From assembly GCF_016735515.1 (NCBI RefSeq), contig NZ_JAERQZ010000001.1:1922001-1986000 (forward strand): a stretch of DNA of 64,000 nt. Reading direction: 5' to 3'. The position numbers and the translations under genes were made by a program. Position 1 is the first letter of the stretch. The number at the start of each line of letters is the position of its first letter. Origin of the DNA: Piscinibacter sp. HJYY11 (GTDB taxonomy: Bacteria > Pseudomonadota > Gammaproteobacteria > Burkholderiales > Burkholderiaceae_C). Below, piece by piece: positions 24,703-36,295 of the stretch. The notes beneath the pieces are model-generated. The model ran no database searches. It had not been told where the DNA came from and saw only the letters and a program-made list of their open reading frames with translations.

Positions 24703-25334
24703 TGGCTCAAGCGATGGAATACCCCGGCAACCTCTTCGTGGTGGCGGCGCCCAGCGGCGCCGGCAAGTCGAGCCTGGTCAAGGCGCTCCTGGAACTGGAT
24801 TCGCACCTCGTCGTGTCCATCTCCCACACGACCCGCCCACCCCGCGGGCAGGAACAGGAAGGCCGTGAGTACTACTTCATCGACGAAGCGACGTTCGTCG
24901 AAAAGATCAAACGCGGTGAATTCCTCGAGCACGCCCTGGTGCACGGGAACCGCTATGGCACCTCGCGGGCGGAGGTGGAAAAGCGCATCGCCGGCGGCGA
25001 AGACGTGATCCTGGAGATCGACTACCAAGGCGCCCTGCAGATCAAGCAGATCTTCCCGAACGCGGTGCTGATCTTCATCCTGCCGCCCAGTTGGGACGAG
25101 CTGGCCCAGCGCCTGACGCGGCGCGGCGAGGACCAACCCGACTCCATTGCCGAGCGTCTGGCGAATGCCCGCAATGAGGTGGCGCAGGCCAAACACTTCG
25201 ACTTCGTTATAATCAACGCTCTTTTTGAGACGGCGCTTTTCGAATTGAAAGCCATCGTCCACTCGCAGCGCCTCAAATACGCTGCCCTGCGTCGAAGCAA
25301 ACCATCTGTCTTCGCCGCCCTGAACCTCGATTGA
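24702..25334 (+). CDS. gmk: Guanylate kinase
   Basis: Gmk phosphorylates GMP to GDP. The 210-residue protein has the P-loop [11 protein letters not shown], the GMP-binding [13 protein letters not shown] and EGREYYFID segments, and the [12 protein letters not shown] motif. The ATG overlaps the yicC stop. It lies 28 bp upstream of rpoZ, giving gmk-rpoZ-spoT as in E. coli, which ties guanine nucleotide supply to the (p)ppGpp response. Confidence 0.97.
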   Translation: MAQAMEYPGNLFVVAAPSGAGKSSLVKALLELDSHLVVSISHTTRPPRGQEQEGREYYFIDEATFVEKIKRGEFLEHALVHGNRYGTSRAEVEKRIAGGEDVILEIDYQGALQIKQIFPNAVLIFILPPSWDELAQRLTRRGEDQPDSIAERLANARNEVAQAKHFDFVIINALFETALFELKAIVHSQRLKYAALRRSKPSVFAALNLD

Positions 25335-25362
25335 CCCCTCAGCTAGACCCACGGAGTACCGC

Positions 25363-25566
25363 ATGGCCCGCATCACCGTCGAAGACTGCCTGACCAAGAT
25401 CCCCAACCGCTTCCAGCTGGTGCTCGCCGCAACCTACCGCGCCCGCATGCTGAGCCAGGGCCATGCCCCCAAGATCGAGACCAAGAACAAGCCCGGCGTG
25501 ACCGCCCTGCGCGAAATCGCCGCCGGCGAAGTGGGTGTCGAGATGCTGCGCAAGGTGCCGGTCTGA
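25363..25566 (+). CDS. rpoZ: RNA polymerase omega subunit
   Basis: The 67-residue protein matches omega: [20 protein letters not shown], the conserved ARMLSQG and [16 protein letters not shown]. Omega helps assemble beta' and forms one of the (p)ppGpp binding sites of RNA polymerase. A hairpin with a UUCG loop follows 24 bp after the stop. Confidence 0.97.
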   Translation: MARITVEDCLTKIPNRFQLVLAATYRARMLSQGHAPKIETKNKPGVTALREIAAGEVGVEMLRKVPV

Positions 25567-25590
25567 GGCACATTCGGCAGGATTGAAGAC

Positions 25591-25610
25591 AACGGCCCTT
25601 CGGGGCCGTT
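25591..25610 (+). terminator. Hairpin downstream of rpoZ
   Basis: AACGGCCC-TTCG-GGGCCGTT forms a perfect 8-bp stem with a stable UUCG tetraloop, followed by TCCATTTGTG. The trailing T-run is weak, so it may attenuate rather than fully stop transcription into spoT, which starts 52 bp downstream. Confidence 0.7.
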
Positions 25611-25662
25611 TCCATTTGTGGCGTCGGCGGCGATACCCGACGATCCGCGATAAATTCGGGGC

Positions 25663-27942
25663 ATGGCCAGCCCCATCACCTGGATACGCGACGCCGCCAC
25701 CGGCGTGTCGCGCCGCGCGCGCGAAGCACCGCCGCCGACGGTGAGCGATGCAGCCGCCGCCTCGTTTGCCACGCTGGTCAAGAAACTCGACTACCTCGAC
25801 GCCGCCGACATCAAGCGTGTGCGCGAAGCCTACCGGTTCGCCGACGAGGCCCACCTGGGCCAGTTCCGCGCGAGCGGCGAGCCCTACATCACCCACCCCA
25901 TCGCGGTCGCCGGCCTCTGCGCCGACTGGAAGCTCGACGCACAGGCCATCATGGCGGCGCTGATGCACGACGCGATGGAGGACTGCGGCGTCACCAAGGT
26001 CGAACTGATCGAGCGATTCGGCGGTGCCACCGCCGACCTGGTCGACGGCCTCACGAAACTGGACAAGATCCAGTTCTCGACCAAGGAAGAGTCGCAGGCC
26101 GAATCCTTCCGCAAGATGCTGCTGGCGATGGCGCGCGACGTGCGTGTCATCCTCATCAAGCTCGCCGACCGGCTGCACAACATGCGCACGATGGAGGCGA
26201 TGGCGGCCAACAAGCGTGTGCGCATTGCGCGCGAGACGCTCGACATATTCGCCCCCATCGCCCACCGCCTGGGCCTGAACCAGACCTACCGCGAGCTGCA
26301 GGAGCTGTCGTTTCAGTACCTGAAGCCGTGGCGGCACGCGGCGCTCTCGAAGGCGATCAATCGCGCCCGGGGCTACCGCCGCGACATCGTCGAGCGCATC
26401 CAGAAGGAAGTCGAAAAGGCCTTCACCGACACCAAGCAGAAGGTGCAGGTGCACGGCCGCGAGAAGACGCTCTATTCCATCTACGCGAAGATGCGCGACA
26501 AGCACCTGACCTTCGCGCAGGTGAACGACATCTTCGGCTTCCGCATCGTCGTCAACACGCTGCCAGAGTGCTATCTCGCCTTGGGCGTGCTGCACCAGCT
26601 CTACAAGCCGCTGCCGGGCCGCTTCAAGGACTACATCGCCATCCCCAAGGCCAACGGCTACCAGTCGCTGCACACCACGCTGGTGAGCCCGCTTGGCACG
26701 GCGGTCGAGTTCCAGATCCGGACTGAGCCCATGCACGCTGTGGCCGAAAAAGGCATCGCCGCGCACTGGATGTACAAGATCGGCAGCGCCGGCCAGGCGC
26801 AGGACGCGCAGCGCCTGGGCGCGCTGTGGCTGCAGTCGCTGGTCGACATCCAGGACGAGACCCGCGACGCGAGCGAGTTCCTCGAGCACGTGAAGATCGA
26901 TCTCTTCCCGGATGCGGTCTACGTGTTCACGCCCAAGTCCAAGATCATGGCGCTGCCCCGCGGCGCGACGCCCGTCGACTTCGCCTACGCCATCCACTCC
27001 GACGTGGGCGACCATTGCGTCGCCGCCAAGGTCAACGGCGACCCGGTGGCCTTGCGCACCGAGCTGCGCAGCGGCGACGTGGTCGAGATCGTCACCGCCC
27101 CTGGCGCCCGGCCCAACCCGGGCTGGCTCAACTTCGTGCGCACCGGCCGCGCGCGCTCGAAGATCCGCCACTACCTGAAAAACATGGAGCAGGAAGAGTC
27201 GCAGCAGCTTGGCGAGAAGCTGCTGGCGCAGGCCCTGCGCGCCGAGGGCATGACGCTGCCCGAGATCGATCCGAACGACGCCAACGCCACAGCCTTGTGG
27301 CAGGCCCTGACGCGCTGGAGCGGCAACCGCACCCGGGCGGACCTGCTCACCGACATCGGCCTGGGGCGCAAGATCGCGATCATCGTGGCCAAGCGCCTGT
27401 CGCAGCTGATGCTGGAACGCGGCGCCAAGCCCGACGCGCTCACGCTCACGATGGGCCGCTACGCGGTGCAGGACGACGCCACGCCCAGCCAAGGCCTGGT
27501 GGTGATCGACGGCTCCGAAGGCGCGTCGGTGCAGATGGCCACCTGTTGCCGCCCCATCCCCGGCGACGACATCGTGGGCTACCTGGGCCGCGGCGAGGGC
27601 CTGCTCGTGCACACCGCCGAATGCAGTGTCGGCAAGCGCCTTTTCGAGCGCGACAGCGAACGCTGGATCACCGTCGATTGGGCCGAAGAGCCGGTTCGTT
27701 CCTTCGAAACCAGCATCACCATCCTGCTGAAGAACGGCAAGGGCGTGCTGGCCCAGGTGGCGCAGGCGGTGAGTTCGGTCGAAGCCGACATCTCGCACAT
27801 CGACATGGATGACGAGGCCGCCGCCGAGACCACCGAGTTGCGTCTGCTCATCAGCGTGCGCGACCGGCAGCACCTGGCCGACGTGATGCGCACGCTGCGC
27901 CGGGCACCCGCCGTGCTGAAGGTGCTGCGTCTGAAGCCCTGA
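25663..27942 (+). CDS. spoT: Bifunctional (p)ppGpp synthetase/hydrolase SpoT
   Basis: This 759-residue Rel/Spo enzyme has an N-terminal HD hydrolase with HDAMEDC at about residue 101 and ITHPIAVAG before it, a synthetase domain (GREKTLYSIYAKMRDKHLTF, NDIFGFRIVV, YIAIPKANGYQSLHT), a TGS domain (VYVFTPKSKIMALPRGATP), and a C-terminal ACT domain. An intact HD supports a functional hydrolase. Position after gmk-rpoZ indicates SpoT rather than RelA. Its stop codon abuts the greB stop on the other strand with no gap. Confidence 0.96.
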   Translation: MASPITWIRDAATGVSRRAREAPPPTVSDAAAASFATLVKKLDYLDAADIKRVREAYRFADEAHLGQFRASGEPYITHPIAVAGLCADWKLDAQAIMAALMHDAMEDCGVTKVELIERFGGATADLVDGLTKLDKIQFSTKEESQAESFRKMLLAMARDVRVILIKLADRLHNMRTMEAMAANKRVRIARETLDIFAPIAHRLGLNQTYRELQELSFQYLKPWRHAALSKAINRARGYRRDIVERIQKEVEKAFTDTKQKVQVHGREKTLYSIYAKMRDKHLTFAQVNDIFGFRIVVNTLPECYLALGVLHQLYKPLPGRFKDYIAIPKANGYQSLHTTLVSPLGTAVEFQIRTEPMHAVAEKGIAAHWMYKIGSAGQAQDAQRLGALWLQSLVDIQDETRDASEFLEHVKIDLFPDAVYVFTPKSKIMALPRGATPVDFAYAIHSDVGDHCVAAKVNGDPVALRTELRSGDVVEIVTAPGARPNPGWLNFVRTGRARSKIRHYLKNMEQEESQQLGEKLLAQALRAEGMTLPEIDPNDANATALWQALTRWSGNRTRADLLTDIGLGRKIAIIVAKRLSQLMLERGAKPDALTLTMGRYAVQDDATPSQGLVVIDGSEGASVQMATCCRPIPGDDIVGYLGRGEGLLVHTAECSVGKRLFERDSERWITVDWAEEPVRSFETSITILLKNGKGVLAQVAQAVSSVEADISHIDMDDEAAAETTELRLLISVRDRQHLADVMRTLRRAPAVLKVLRLKP

Positions 27943-28512
27943 TCAGCCCTTCAGCTCAGGCTTCGGGTACGCGACCTCCACCACTTCCAGCTTCTCCAGT
28001 CCACCCGGTGTGACGAGCGACACCTCGTCGCCCACCCTTGCCTTCAGCAAGGCCCGTGCGATAGGCGCGACCCAGCTCACCTCTCCCTTGAGGTTGTCGG
28101 CCTCGTCGATGCCCTTGATGGTGATCGTGCGTTCGTCGCCGGCTTCGTTGGCATAGGTCACCGTGGCGCCGAAGAAGATCTGGTCGTTGCCGAAATGTGC
28201 TGACGGGTCGGCCACCTCGGCAACGTCGAGCCGCTTGGTGAGGAAGCGGATGCGCCGGTCGATCTCGCGCAGCCGCTTCTTGCCGTAGAGGTAGTCTCCG
28301 TTCTCGGAACGGTCGCCGTTTTTCGCCGCCCACGACACCACCTCCACGACCTTTGGCCGCTCCACGTCGAGCAGCGTCATCAGCTCCTCCCGCAGGCGCC
28401 TGTACCCCTCGGGCGTGACGTAGTTCTTCGTGCCGGCCGGCAGCGGCGGCAGGCCGGGGCTGTCGTCATCGTCGTCGTCGCCTTCCGGCTCCTTGGTGAA
28501 GGCCTTGTTCAT
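27943..28512 (-). CDS. greB: Transcript cleavage factor GreB
   Basis: The 189-residue protein has the GreA/GreB coiled-coil N-terminus (YVTPEGYRRLREELMTLLD; SENGDYLYGKKRLREIDRRIRFL with the two acidic tip residues) and the C-terminal FKBP-like domain. It helps RNA polymerase escape backtracking by stimulating RNA cleavage. The GDRSENGDYLYGKK sequence favours GreB. An added Asp-rich N-terminal tail (EGDDDDDDSPG) is unusual. It converges on spoT with stops directly adjacent. Confidence 0.93.
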   Translation of the reverse strand: MNKAFTKEPEGDDDDDDSPGLPPLPAGTKNYVTPEGYRRLREELMTLLDVERPKVVEVVSWAAKNGDRSENGDYLYGKKRLREIDRRIRFLTKRLDVAEVADPSAHFGNDQIFFGATVTYANEAGDERTITIKGIDEADNLKGEVSWVAPIARALLKARVGDEVSLVTPGGLEKLEVVEVAYPKPELKG

Positions 28513-28542
28513 GTGCTGCAGCTGGCGGGTCTTTCCGGACTC

Positions 28543-28683
28543 ATGAGACAGGATTCTGCCGCTCCACCAAGCCCCCGCGGCGCGGTCGTCGAGATCGCCA
28601 ACAACGGGTACGAAGCGATCGACGCCTTGACGGATCCCCCTCTTTCGACGCGGTGCTGATGGACGTCCAGACCCCCGTCAGCC
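28543..28683 (+). pseudogene. Broken receiver-domain (REC) relic
   Basis: In one frame the sequence encodes GAVVEIANNGYEAIDALTDP, and after a frameshift near 28640 it continues in another frame as FDAVLMDVQTPV. Joined, these match the middle of a response-regulator receiver of the hybrid-kinase type, including the phosphoacceptor aspartate in LMDVQTP. The domain's start (acidic pair) and end (Thr/Ser and Lys regions) are missing. It sits upstream of greB, unrelated to its neighbours, so it is probably a decayed fragment of a hybrid kinase or regulator. Confidence 0.65.
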
Positions 28684-28697
28684 TTCTACAAAGAGGA

Positions 28698-28889
28698 TCA
28701 GTCTCTCTTGCGGGTCAACCGGAAGACGATGACCACGATGCCGGCATACACGGGCAACAGCAGGTAAAAGAGCCGGTTCGGCACGAACACGAACTCGCCC
28801 GTGCTGCGCGTTTCAAGAAGCGCTTCCACTCCGACCAGGAAGAAGATCCAAGGCAGCGCAATGGCGAGGAAGCGAATGAAGGAGTGCAT
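28698..28889 (-). CDS. Small two-helix membrane protein (hypothetical)
   Basis: A 63-residue product starting at ATG 28889 has two hydrophobic helices (FIRFLAIALPWIFFLVGVEAL and LFYLLLPVYAGIVVIVF) separated by a short polar loop, with a basic C-terminal end (RLTRKRD). No family was recognised and no clear Shine-Dalgarno is visible. The frame is open further upstream to 28982. Downstream of tRNA-Arg on the same strand, but separated from it by a terminator. Confidence 0.5.
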   Translation of the reverse strand: MHSFIRFLAIALPWIFFLVGVEALLETRSTGEFVFVPNRLFYLLLPVYAGIVVIVFRLTRKRD

Positions 28890-28985
28890 GGCGCGACACG
28901 GGATGTAGAACCGGTGTGCGAATGTTCGCAGAGACCGCCCAAAGTGGAAACCACGGAAACAAGTGTCTCGCGGGGGACGCACAAA

Positions 28986-29021
28986 GAAAAACGCCCTAGA
29001 GGTCAGACCTCTAAGGCGTTG
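28986..29021 (-). terminator. Rho-independent terminator of tRNA-Arg
   Basis: On the minus strand, AACGCC(T)TAGAGGT and ACCTCTA(G)GGCGTT form a long stem with loop CTG, followed by TTTTTCTTTG. It lies about 20 bp beyond the tRNA-Arg 3' end. Confidence 0.88.
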
Positions 29022-29039
29022 TTCTAGAACGGTGTGTTC

Positions 29040-29116
29040 TGGCGCGGCTGGCAGGATTCGAACCCACGACCCCTTGGTTCGTAGCCAAGTACTCTATCCA
29101 ACTGAGCTACAGCCGC
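29040..29116 (-). tRNA. tRNA-Arg (anticodon ACG)
   Basis: The minus strand reads GCGGCTG at the 5' end, paired with CAGCCGC, a G discriminator and an encoded CCA (77 nt). The anticodon stem CTTGG/CCAAG encloses CTACGAA, so the anticodon is ACG; it would normally be edited to ICG to read CGN codons. The T-loop GGTTCGAATCC is canonical. It lies 35 bp downstream of hemY on the same strand and is followed by a terminator. Confidence 0.97.
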
Positions 29117-29126
29117 GAAGCCTTGA

Positions 29127-29157
29127 ACTATAACACCAACTCGGGGCCCGTCTACAA
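29127..29157 (-). promoter_or_regulatory. Possible sigma70 promoter for tRNA-Arg
   Basis: On the minus strand a TATAGT -10-like box (29132-29127) is 10 nt from the tRNA 5' end, with TTGTAG (29157-29152) as a -35-like box at 19-bp spacing. The -35-like box overlaps the hemY stop codon. The spacing is longer than ideal. Confidence 0.4.
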
Positions 29158-30396
29158 ACCCGCAGCTTCGCGGTAGCAGGAGGCTGCACGTTCCACATCG
29201 GACTGCTGCTCCGCGAGCTTGGCCAGCAATAGCCACGCACGGCGGCGGGACGCCGTTTGAAGCGCAGGTGCAGTGGCCGCCTGCTCGAGCAGAAGCCGAG
29301 CCTTGCCCCACAGACCACGCTCGGCGAGAGCGCAGCCCACGGCATAGGCGACGGCCGCCTCTCGCGGGTGGGCTTGGGCCGAGGCCTCCAGGCGCGCCAG
29401 CCAATCCGGTGTGAGTCCGTCCATGCAGGCCACCAGACCATCGGCGAGCGCCACACGCTCGTCTTCGGTGAAATCGGCCAGGCGGTCCCAGAAGGGCCGC
29501 AGCCACGCGCGACCCTCGGTCTGTGCGCCAAATGCCGCCAGGCGTTCAGCGGCCCGCCCTGCCACCAGCGGGTCACGGCGGTCGGCCACGTCGAGCGCGA
29601 ACCATGTGCGGCGCACCTGGTCGGCGTCACGGGCGCCATCAAGCGACTCGAATGCGAGGGAACGCAGCAGGCCCTGTGCGGCCGCCTTGGAAAACGCCTG
29701 GTGCTTGGCCAGCAAGCGCGCCGTCTTCAAAGCTTCATGGGGCTGCTGCGCGAGGCGGCACGCTTGCAGCTTGAGGCGCAGGGCATGCGTGCGGCGGGCC
29801 ACGCCTGGGGGTAGCACCGCCAGCAAGCTCAGCGCACGTGCGGCATCGCGATCATCGAGCGCCCATTCGGCGGCCAGCAGGCGCGCGCCCTCTTCCGCGG
29901 AGCGCGCAGCGCTGCTGCGGCTGCTCAGCTCGAGCGCACGCTCGAGCTCTTCGTCGCGGCGTGCGCGGTCCTGCAGCTTGTGGGCACTTCCCGCGGCGAG
30001 CAAATGGCCGAGCACGGTGAACTCGTTGTCTTGGGCCAGGTCGGCGGTTTCGGCCTGGATCAGCAGCGCCCGCTGCGCCGCCTTTTGCGCGCGGCTGTAG
30101 CGCCCGCCGAAGAACTGGGCCAGTGCGTCGCGCAGTGCCGCCTGGGCCGTGCGGTCTCGCCGCGCCACGCGCCACTCATGAGCCCTCCGCGGCAGCCCGA
30201 CGAGCGCGTTCACCGCCTGGAAGATAGTCACGAGCGCAAGGCAGGCAGCCAGCAGCACGAGCAGGAAGAGATTCATCGACACGTCCATGCGCCAGCCGCC
30301 CCAGTAGAGCGACACCAGCCCATCGTTGGCGCCGAAGGTCGTCGCGGCCACCACGGCCACCACGAAGAGCAGGACGAACCAGACGACTGCGCGCAT
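29152..30396 (-). CDS. hemY: Heme biosynthesis-associated TPR protein HemY
   Basis: The 414-residue inner-membrane protein has two N-terminal hydrophobic helices (AVVWFVLLFVVAVVAATT; MNLFLLVLLAACLALVTIF) and a long helical TPR-type region, the HemY layout of proteobacteria (not the Gram-positive protoporphyrinogen oxidase of the same name). It is tied to heme synthesis and may organise the pathway. ATG 30396 is 8 bp after the hemX stop. It is the last gene of hemC-hemD-hemX-hemY. Confidence 0.9.
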   Translation of the reverse strand: MRAVVWFVLLFVVAVVAATTFGANDGLVSLYWGGWRMDVSMNLFLLVLLAACLALVTIFQAVNALVGLPRRAHEWRVARRDRTAQAALRDALAQFFGGRYSRAQKAAQRALLIQAETADLAQDNEFTVLGHLLAAGSAHKLQDRARRDEELERALELSSRSSAARSAEEGARLLAAEWALDDRDAARALSLLAVLPPGVARRTHALRLKLQACRLAQQPHEALKTARLLAKHQAFSKAAAQGLLRSLAFESLDGARDADQVRRTWFALDVADRRDPLVAGRAAERLAAFGAQTEGRAWLRPFWDRLADFTEDERVALADGLVACMDGLTPDWLARLEASAQAHPREAAVAYAVGCALAERGLWGKARLLLEQAATAPALQTASRRRAWLLLAKLAEQQSDVERAASCYREAAGL

Positions 30397-30404
30397 GGAA
30401 GCGG

Positions 30405-31511
30405 TCAACGTCCCGCGTTGGCCGCGGCGAGCGCCGCGAGCGTGTCGTCAGGGCGGGGCAGCCCCACCTGGCGGGCGCCTGCGGCCACCTGCTTGAGCAG
30501 ATCGGAGGCCACGCCGGTGCGGCGCGAGCTGCGGTCGAAATAGCGCTCGAGCGACTGCTGCGCACCTTGCACATCGGTCTGCACGGTGTCGAACTGGCGG
30601 CTGAGCACCGCCAGCCGCGCGTTGAGCAGGCGCAGCTTGAGGTTCTCGCGCAGGAAGAAGGCCTGTTCCGGCGCGACGAGCATGGCCTCGGGGTGATCGA
30701 TGCGGGTCACGCGCACCAGCGTGCGGGTCTCTCCCCAGAGCGTCTGCATGAGGCCGCCCCATTTGTCGGACACGGTGGCCGCCCATCCGGCCGGCGCAGA
30801 TGCGGGGGCCGACGCGCCGCGTGCCGCGGCCTTGGGCGAACTTGCAGCAGCCTTGGTGTCCTTGCGTGGCTCGGCCTGCGACAGCAACGGCAGCTCGTCG
30901 ACCAGCCGGATCGCCTCGTCGAGCTTGATCGAGAGTGCCGCGATGTCGGGTACGCCCACGGCCTTCACACGGTCGATGTCGCGCGCAATCGCGCGGCGCA
31001 CGCCTTCGAGCCGCGGCTGGGCATAACGCGCAAGGCGATCGTCGGCCTGCTTGAGTGCCGCCACCAGCGGCTCGGCGCTGCCAGTGATGGTGGCTTGCTG
31101 TTGCGCGACGCGCAGCGCGGAATCGATGTCGACGAGCACGTTCTCATCGCGCGAGCGCGACAGCGACTGGATCAGGTCTTCAAGCTGCGTGCGCTGGATC
31201 GCCACTTCGGCCAGGCGCGCTTCGAGCAGCGTGACCTTGGCGGCACTCTCACGCGCGGTCTCGTCGGCACGCTTGGCGAGAAGACGGGCCTCGCCTGACT
31301 GCGTCTGGCTGTCCTGCTGGCGACGCACCAGCTCCTGCTCGAGCTTGCGCACACGCTGCTGCGCCGACCACGCGAGCCCGAGGCTCACCGCCACGACGAG
31401 GATCAACAGGAGCAGCAGCGCCGGTACCCAGCGGCTGCGGCGCGCCACGGGCGGCGGCGCGACAGGCTCGCTGGCGGCGGTGGGCAGGGGGGCTTGTGTG
31501 ACATCGCTCAC
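30405..31511 (-). CDS. hemX: HemX family membrane protein
   Basis: HemX has no proven enzymatic role despite old annotation as uroporphyrinogen III methylase. This 368-residue protein has a Pro/Ala-rich cytoplasmic N-terminus, one transmembrane helix (WVPALLLLLILVVAVSLGLAW, residues ~29-49), a coiled coil and a periplasmic C-terminal domain with the KWGGLMQTLWGE region. The GTG start overlaps the hemD stop by 4 bp (GTGA), indicating translational coupling. Confidence 0.9.
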   Translation of the reverse strand: MSDVTQAPLPTAASEPVAPPPVARRSRWVPALLLLLILVVAVSLGLAWSAQQRVRKLEQELVRRQQDSQTQSGEARLLAKRADETARESAAKVTLLEARLAEVAIQRTQLEDLIQSLSRSRDENVLVDIDSALRVAQQQATITGSAEPLVAALKQADDRLARYAQPRLEGVRRAIARDIDRVKAVGVPDIAALSIKLDEAIRLVDELPLLSQAEPRKDTKAAASSPKAAARGASAPASAPAGWAATVSDKWGGLMQTLWGETRTLVRVTRIDHPEAMLVAPEQAFFLRENLKLRLLNARLAVLSRQFDTVQTDVQGAQQSLERYFDRSSRRTGVASDLLKQVAAGARQVGLPRPDDTLAALAAANAGR

Positions 31512-32260
31512 GATGAAATCGATTGTATGCAGGCCACCACGGCCTCAGCGCTGGGGCGGGCTTCGAGCACACGCCCGAAGCCGAGCGTGCGCGCGGTCTG
31601 AGTGATGCGCGGGTGGGTGGCGAGCGCCAGCGACGGCGCCCAATCGGCGTCGGGCGCCAGAGACTGCAGGTTGGTGATGGCCTCGGAGCTGCTGAAGAGC
31701 CACAGGTGGCCGGACGGTGTCGCGCGTGCATCGTCGAGCAGACCACGCTCCCTGGAAGACAAGGCGGGCAGCGTGCGGCCATACGCGGCCACGAACTCCA
31801 GCACCGCGCCCCGCTCGCGCAGCCGCTCGGCCAGCCAGTCCCGGCCGCTCTCGCCTCGCACGATCAGCACCTTGCGGCCCTGCCAGTCGCGCGCTGAGAG
31901 CTGCTCCCACAGCGCTTCGGAATCGAACTGGGGCGCGTCGGCCGCCGGCTCCACGATCTGTTGCACGCCGAGCGCACGCAGCACGCGCGTCGTGCCCGGC
32001 CCCGGCGAGGCGGCCACCACCACCTCCGGCCAAGCCAGCCCGTCGGGCCTGCCATCGAAGAAGCAGCTCACGGCATTCGGGCTCACGAACACCACCAGCG
32101 CCAGCTCGTGCAGGCCTTGCCACGCGCCAGCCAACGCCGCGCCATCCGTGGCGGGCGCGATCTTGATCAAGGGCAGCGCCTCGGCCTGCAAGCCTGCATC
32201 ACGCAGCAAACGCACCCATTCACCGGCTTGCGCCCTGGGCCGGGTGACGAGCACGCGCAT
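31508..32260 (-). CDS. hemD: Uroporphyrinogen-III synthase
   Basis: HemD closes hydroxymethylbilane to uroporphyrinogen III. The 250-residue protein begins MRVLVTRPRAQAGEWVRLL and contains VVFVSPNAVSCFF, VLIVRGESGRDWLAERL and the C-terminal half WLFSSSEAITNLQ, consistent with this weakly conserved two-domain fold. ATG 32260 is 5 bp after the hemC stop; longer open frame upstream overlaps hemC and is spurious. Confidence 0.93.
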   Translation of the reverse strand: MRVLVTRPRAQAGEWVRLLRDAGLQAEALPLIKIAPATDGAALAGAWQGLHELALVVFVSPNAVSCFFDGRPDGLAWPEVVVAASPGPGTTRVLRALGVQQIVEPAADAPQFDSEALWEQLSARDWQGRKVLIVRGESGRDWLAERLRERGAVLEFVAAYGRTLPALSSRERGLLDDARATPSGHLWLFSSSEAITNLQSLAPDADWAPSLALATHPRITQTARTLGFGRVLEARPSAEAVVACIQSISS

Positions 32261-32265
32261 CGGGC

Positions 32266-33207
32266 TCAGGTCGCTGCGAGATAGACGTCGGCGCCGGCCG
32301 CCCGCAGGAGGGCCGCAGCCTCTTCGCCCAGCGCACTGGCCGCGTCGGCGTCGACCACCGACGCCTGCACCGACACCCGCAGCAGCGGACGGGTCGTCGT
32401 CTGCCCGTCGCCAAGGGCCGCGCTCAGCTGGAGCTGGTCGCCATGCCACACCGCATGCGCCGCCAGCGGCATGCTGCAGCTGCCCCCCAGGCTGCGCGAC
32501 ACCGCGCGCTCCGCATGGACCGCGAGCCAGGTGGGACGATGGATCAGGTCGGCGAGTTGCGCCCGCAGCGGGCCGGCGTCGGCGAGCACCTCGATGCCGA
32601 GCGCGCCCTGCCCCGCGGCCGGCAGCATCTCGGTCGTCTCGAAGGTGGCGCGGATGCGATTGGCCAGGCCCAGACGCTTCAGGCCGGCCGCGGCCAGCAC
32701 GATCGCGTCGTACTGGCCCTCGTCGAGCTTGCGCAGGCGGGTGTCGAGGTTGCCGCGCAGGGGCTCGATCTGCAGGTCGGGGCGCAGCGCCCTGAGCAGC
32801 ACCACCCGGCGCAAGCTGGAGGTGCCCACCTTGGCGCCCTGCGGCAGCTCCGCCAGGGAGGCGAACGTGTTCGACACCAGCGCATCGCGCGGATCCTCGC
32901 GCTCGAGCACCGCGGCCAGCACGAAGCCGTCGGGCAACTCCATCGGCACGTCCTTCAGCGAATGCACGGCCAGATGGGCGCGGCCTTCCTCGAGCGCCGT
33001 TTCCAGCTCCTTGACGAAGAGCCCCTTGCCGCCCACCTTGGAGAGCGTGCGGTCGAGGATCTGGTCGCCGCGCGTGGTCATGCCGAGCAGGCCCACGTCG
33101 AGCCCGAAACGCGACTTCAGCAGCGCCTGCACATGCTCGGCCTGCCAGAGGGCGAGACGGCTTTCACGGGTGGCGATCAGGAGTGGAGCAGGGGCGGCGT
33201 GCGACAT
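32266..33207 (-). CDS. hemC: Porphobilinogen deaminase (hydroxymethylbilane synthase)
   Basis: HemC joins four porphobilinogen units into hydroxymethylbilane. The 313-residue enzyme has [47 protein letters not shown] with the catalytic aspartate, [14 protein letters not shown], and the cofactor-attachment cysteine Cys244 in [12 protein letters not shown]. It heads the hem run and diverges from ppc across 118 bp. Confidence 0.97.
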   Translation of the reverse strand: MSHAAPAPLLIATRESRLALWQAEHVQALLKSRFGLDVGLLGMTTRGDQILDRTLSKVGGKGLFVKELETALEEGRAHLAVHSLKDVPMELPDGFVLAAVLEREDPRDALVSNTFASLAELPQGAKVGTSSLRRVVLLRALRPDLQIEPLRGNLDTRLRKLDEGQYDAIVLAAAGLKRLGLANRIRATFETTEMLPAAGQGALGIEVLADAGPLRAQLADLIHRPTWLAVHAERAVSRSLGGSCSMPLAAHAVWHGDQLQLSAALGDGQTTTRPLLRVSVQASVVDADAASALGEEAAALLRAAGADVYLAAT

Positions 33208-33325
33208 CGGGCGATGCTAGCAGGGGCCCTCTTGCCGCCCCCCGAAAGCGCACCTTGGTAACCCGCAGTAACCCGACAGCCCTTACATTGCGCGCACTCC
33301 TCCACTCCTCTTGCAGAGAGCTCCC

Positions 33326-36100
<2,775 letters not shown>

Positions 36101-36295
36101 ACACGTCCCTGAGGCCAATTCTGGACGGGCGCATACAAAATCACAAAAGCCCGTGCCACCCGTGGAAATCCCCGAGGTTTCACCGAGAAAAATCAGCTCT
36201 TCCGTTCAAGTGAAAGCCTCAGAATCCAAGGAATTATGCACGCGCGTCCACTTTAGAGATGCGCCGGCCAGACCGGTTGGAGACGAGGCAGTTGC

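Noticed and set aside
29152..32449. Several long open frames antisense to hem genes or extended upstream of hemD
   Set aside because: They overlap conserved genes in other frames, lack recognisable motifs and have compositions typical of GC-rich shadow frames.
33253..33275. Direct repeat GTAACCCG x2 upstream of ppc
   Set aside because: Only 8 bp and no regulator known to me; a similar CGCAGTAACCC string near 48957 is in an unrelated context, so chance is likely.
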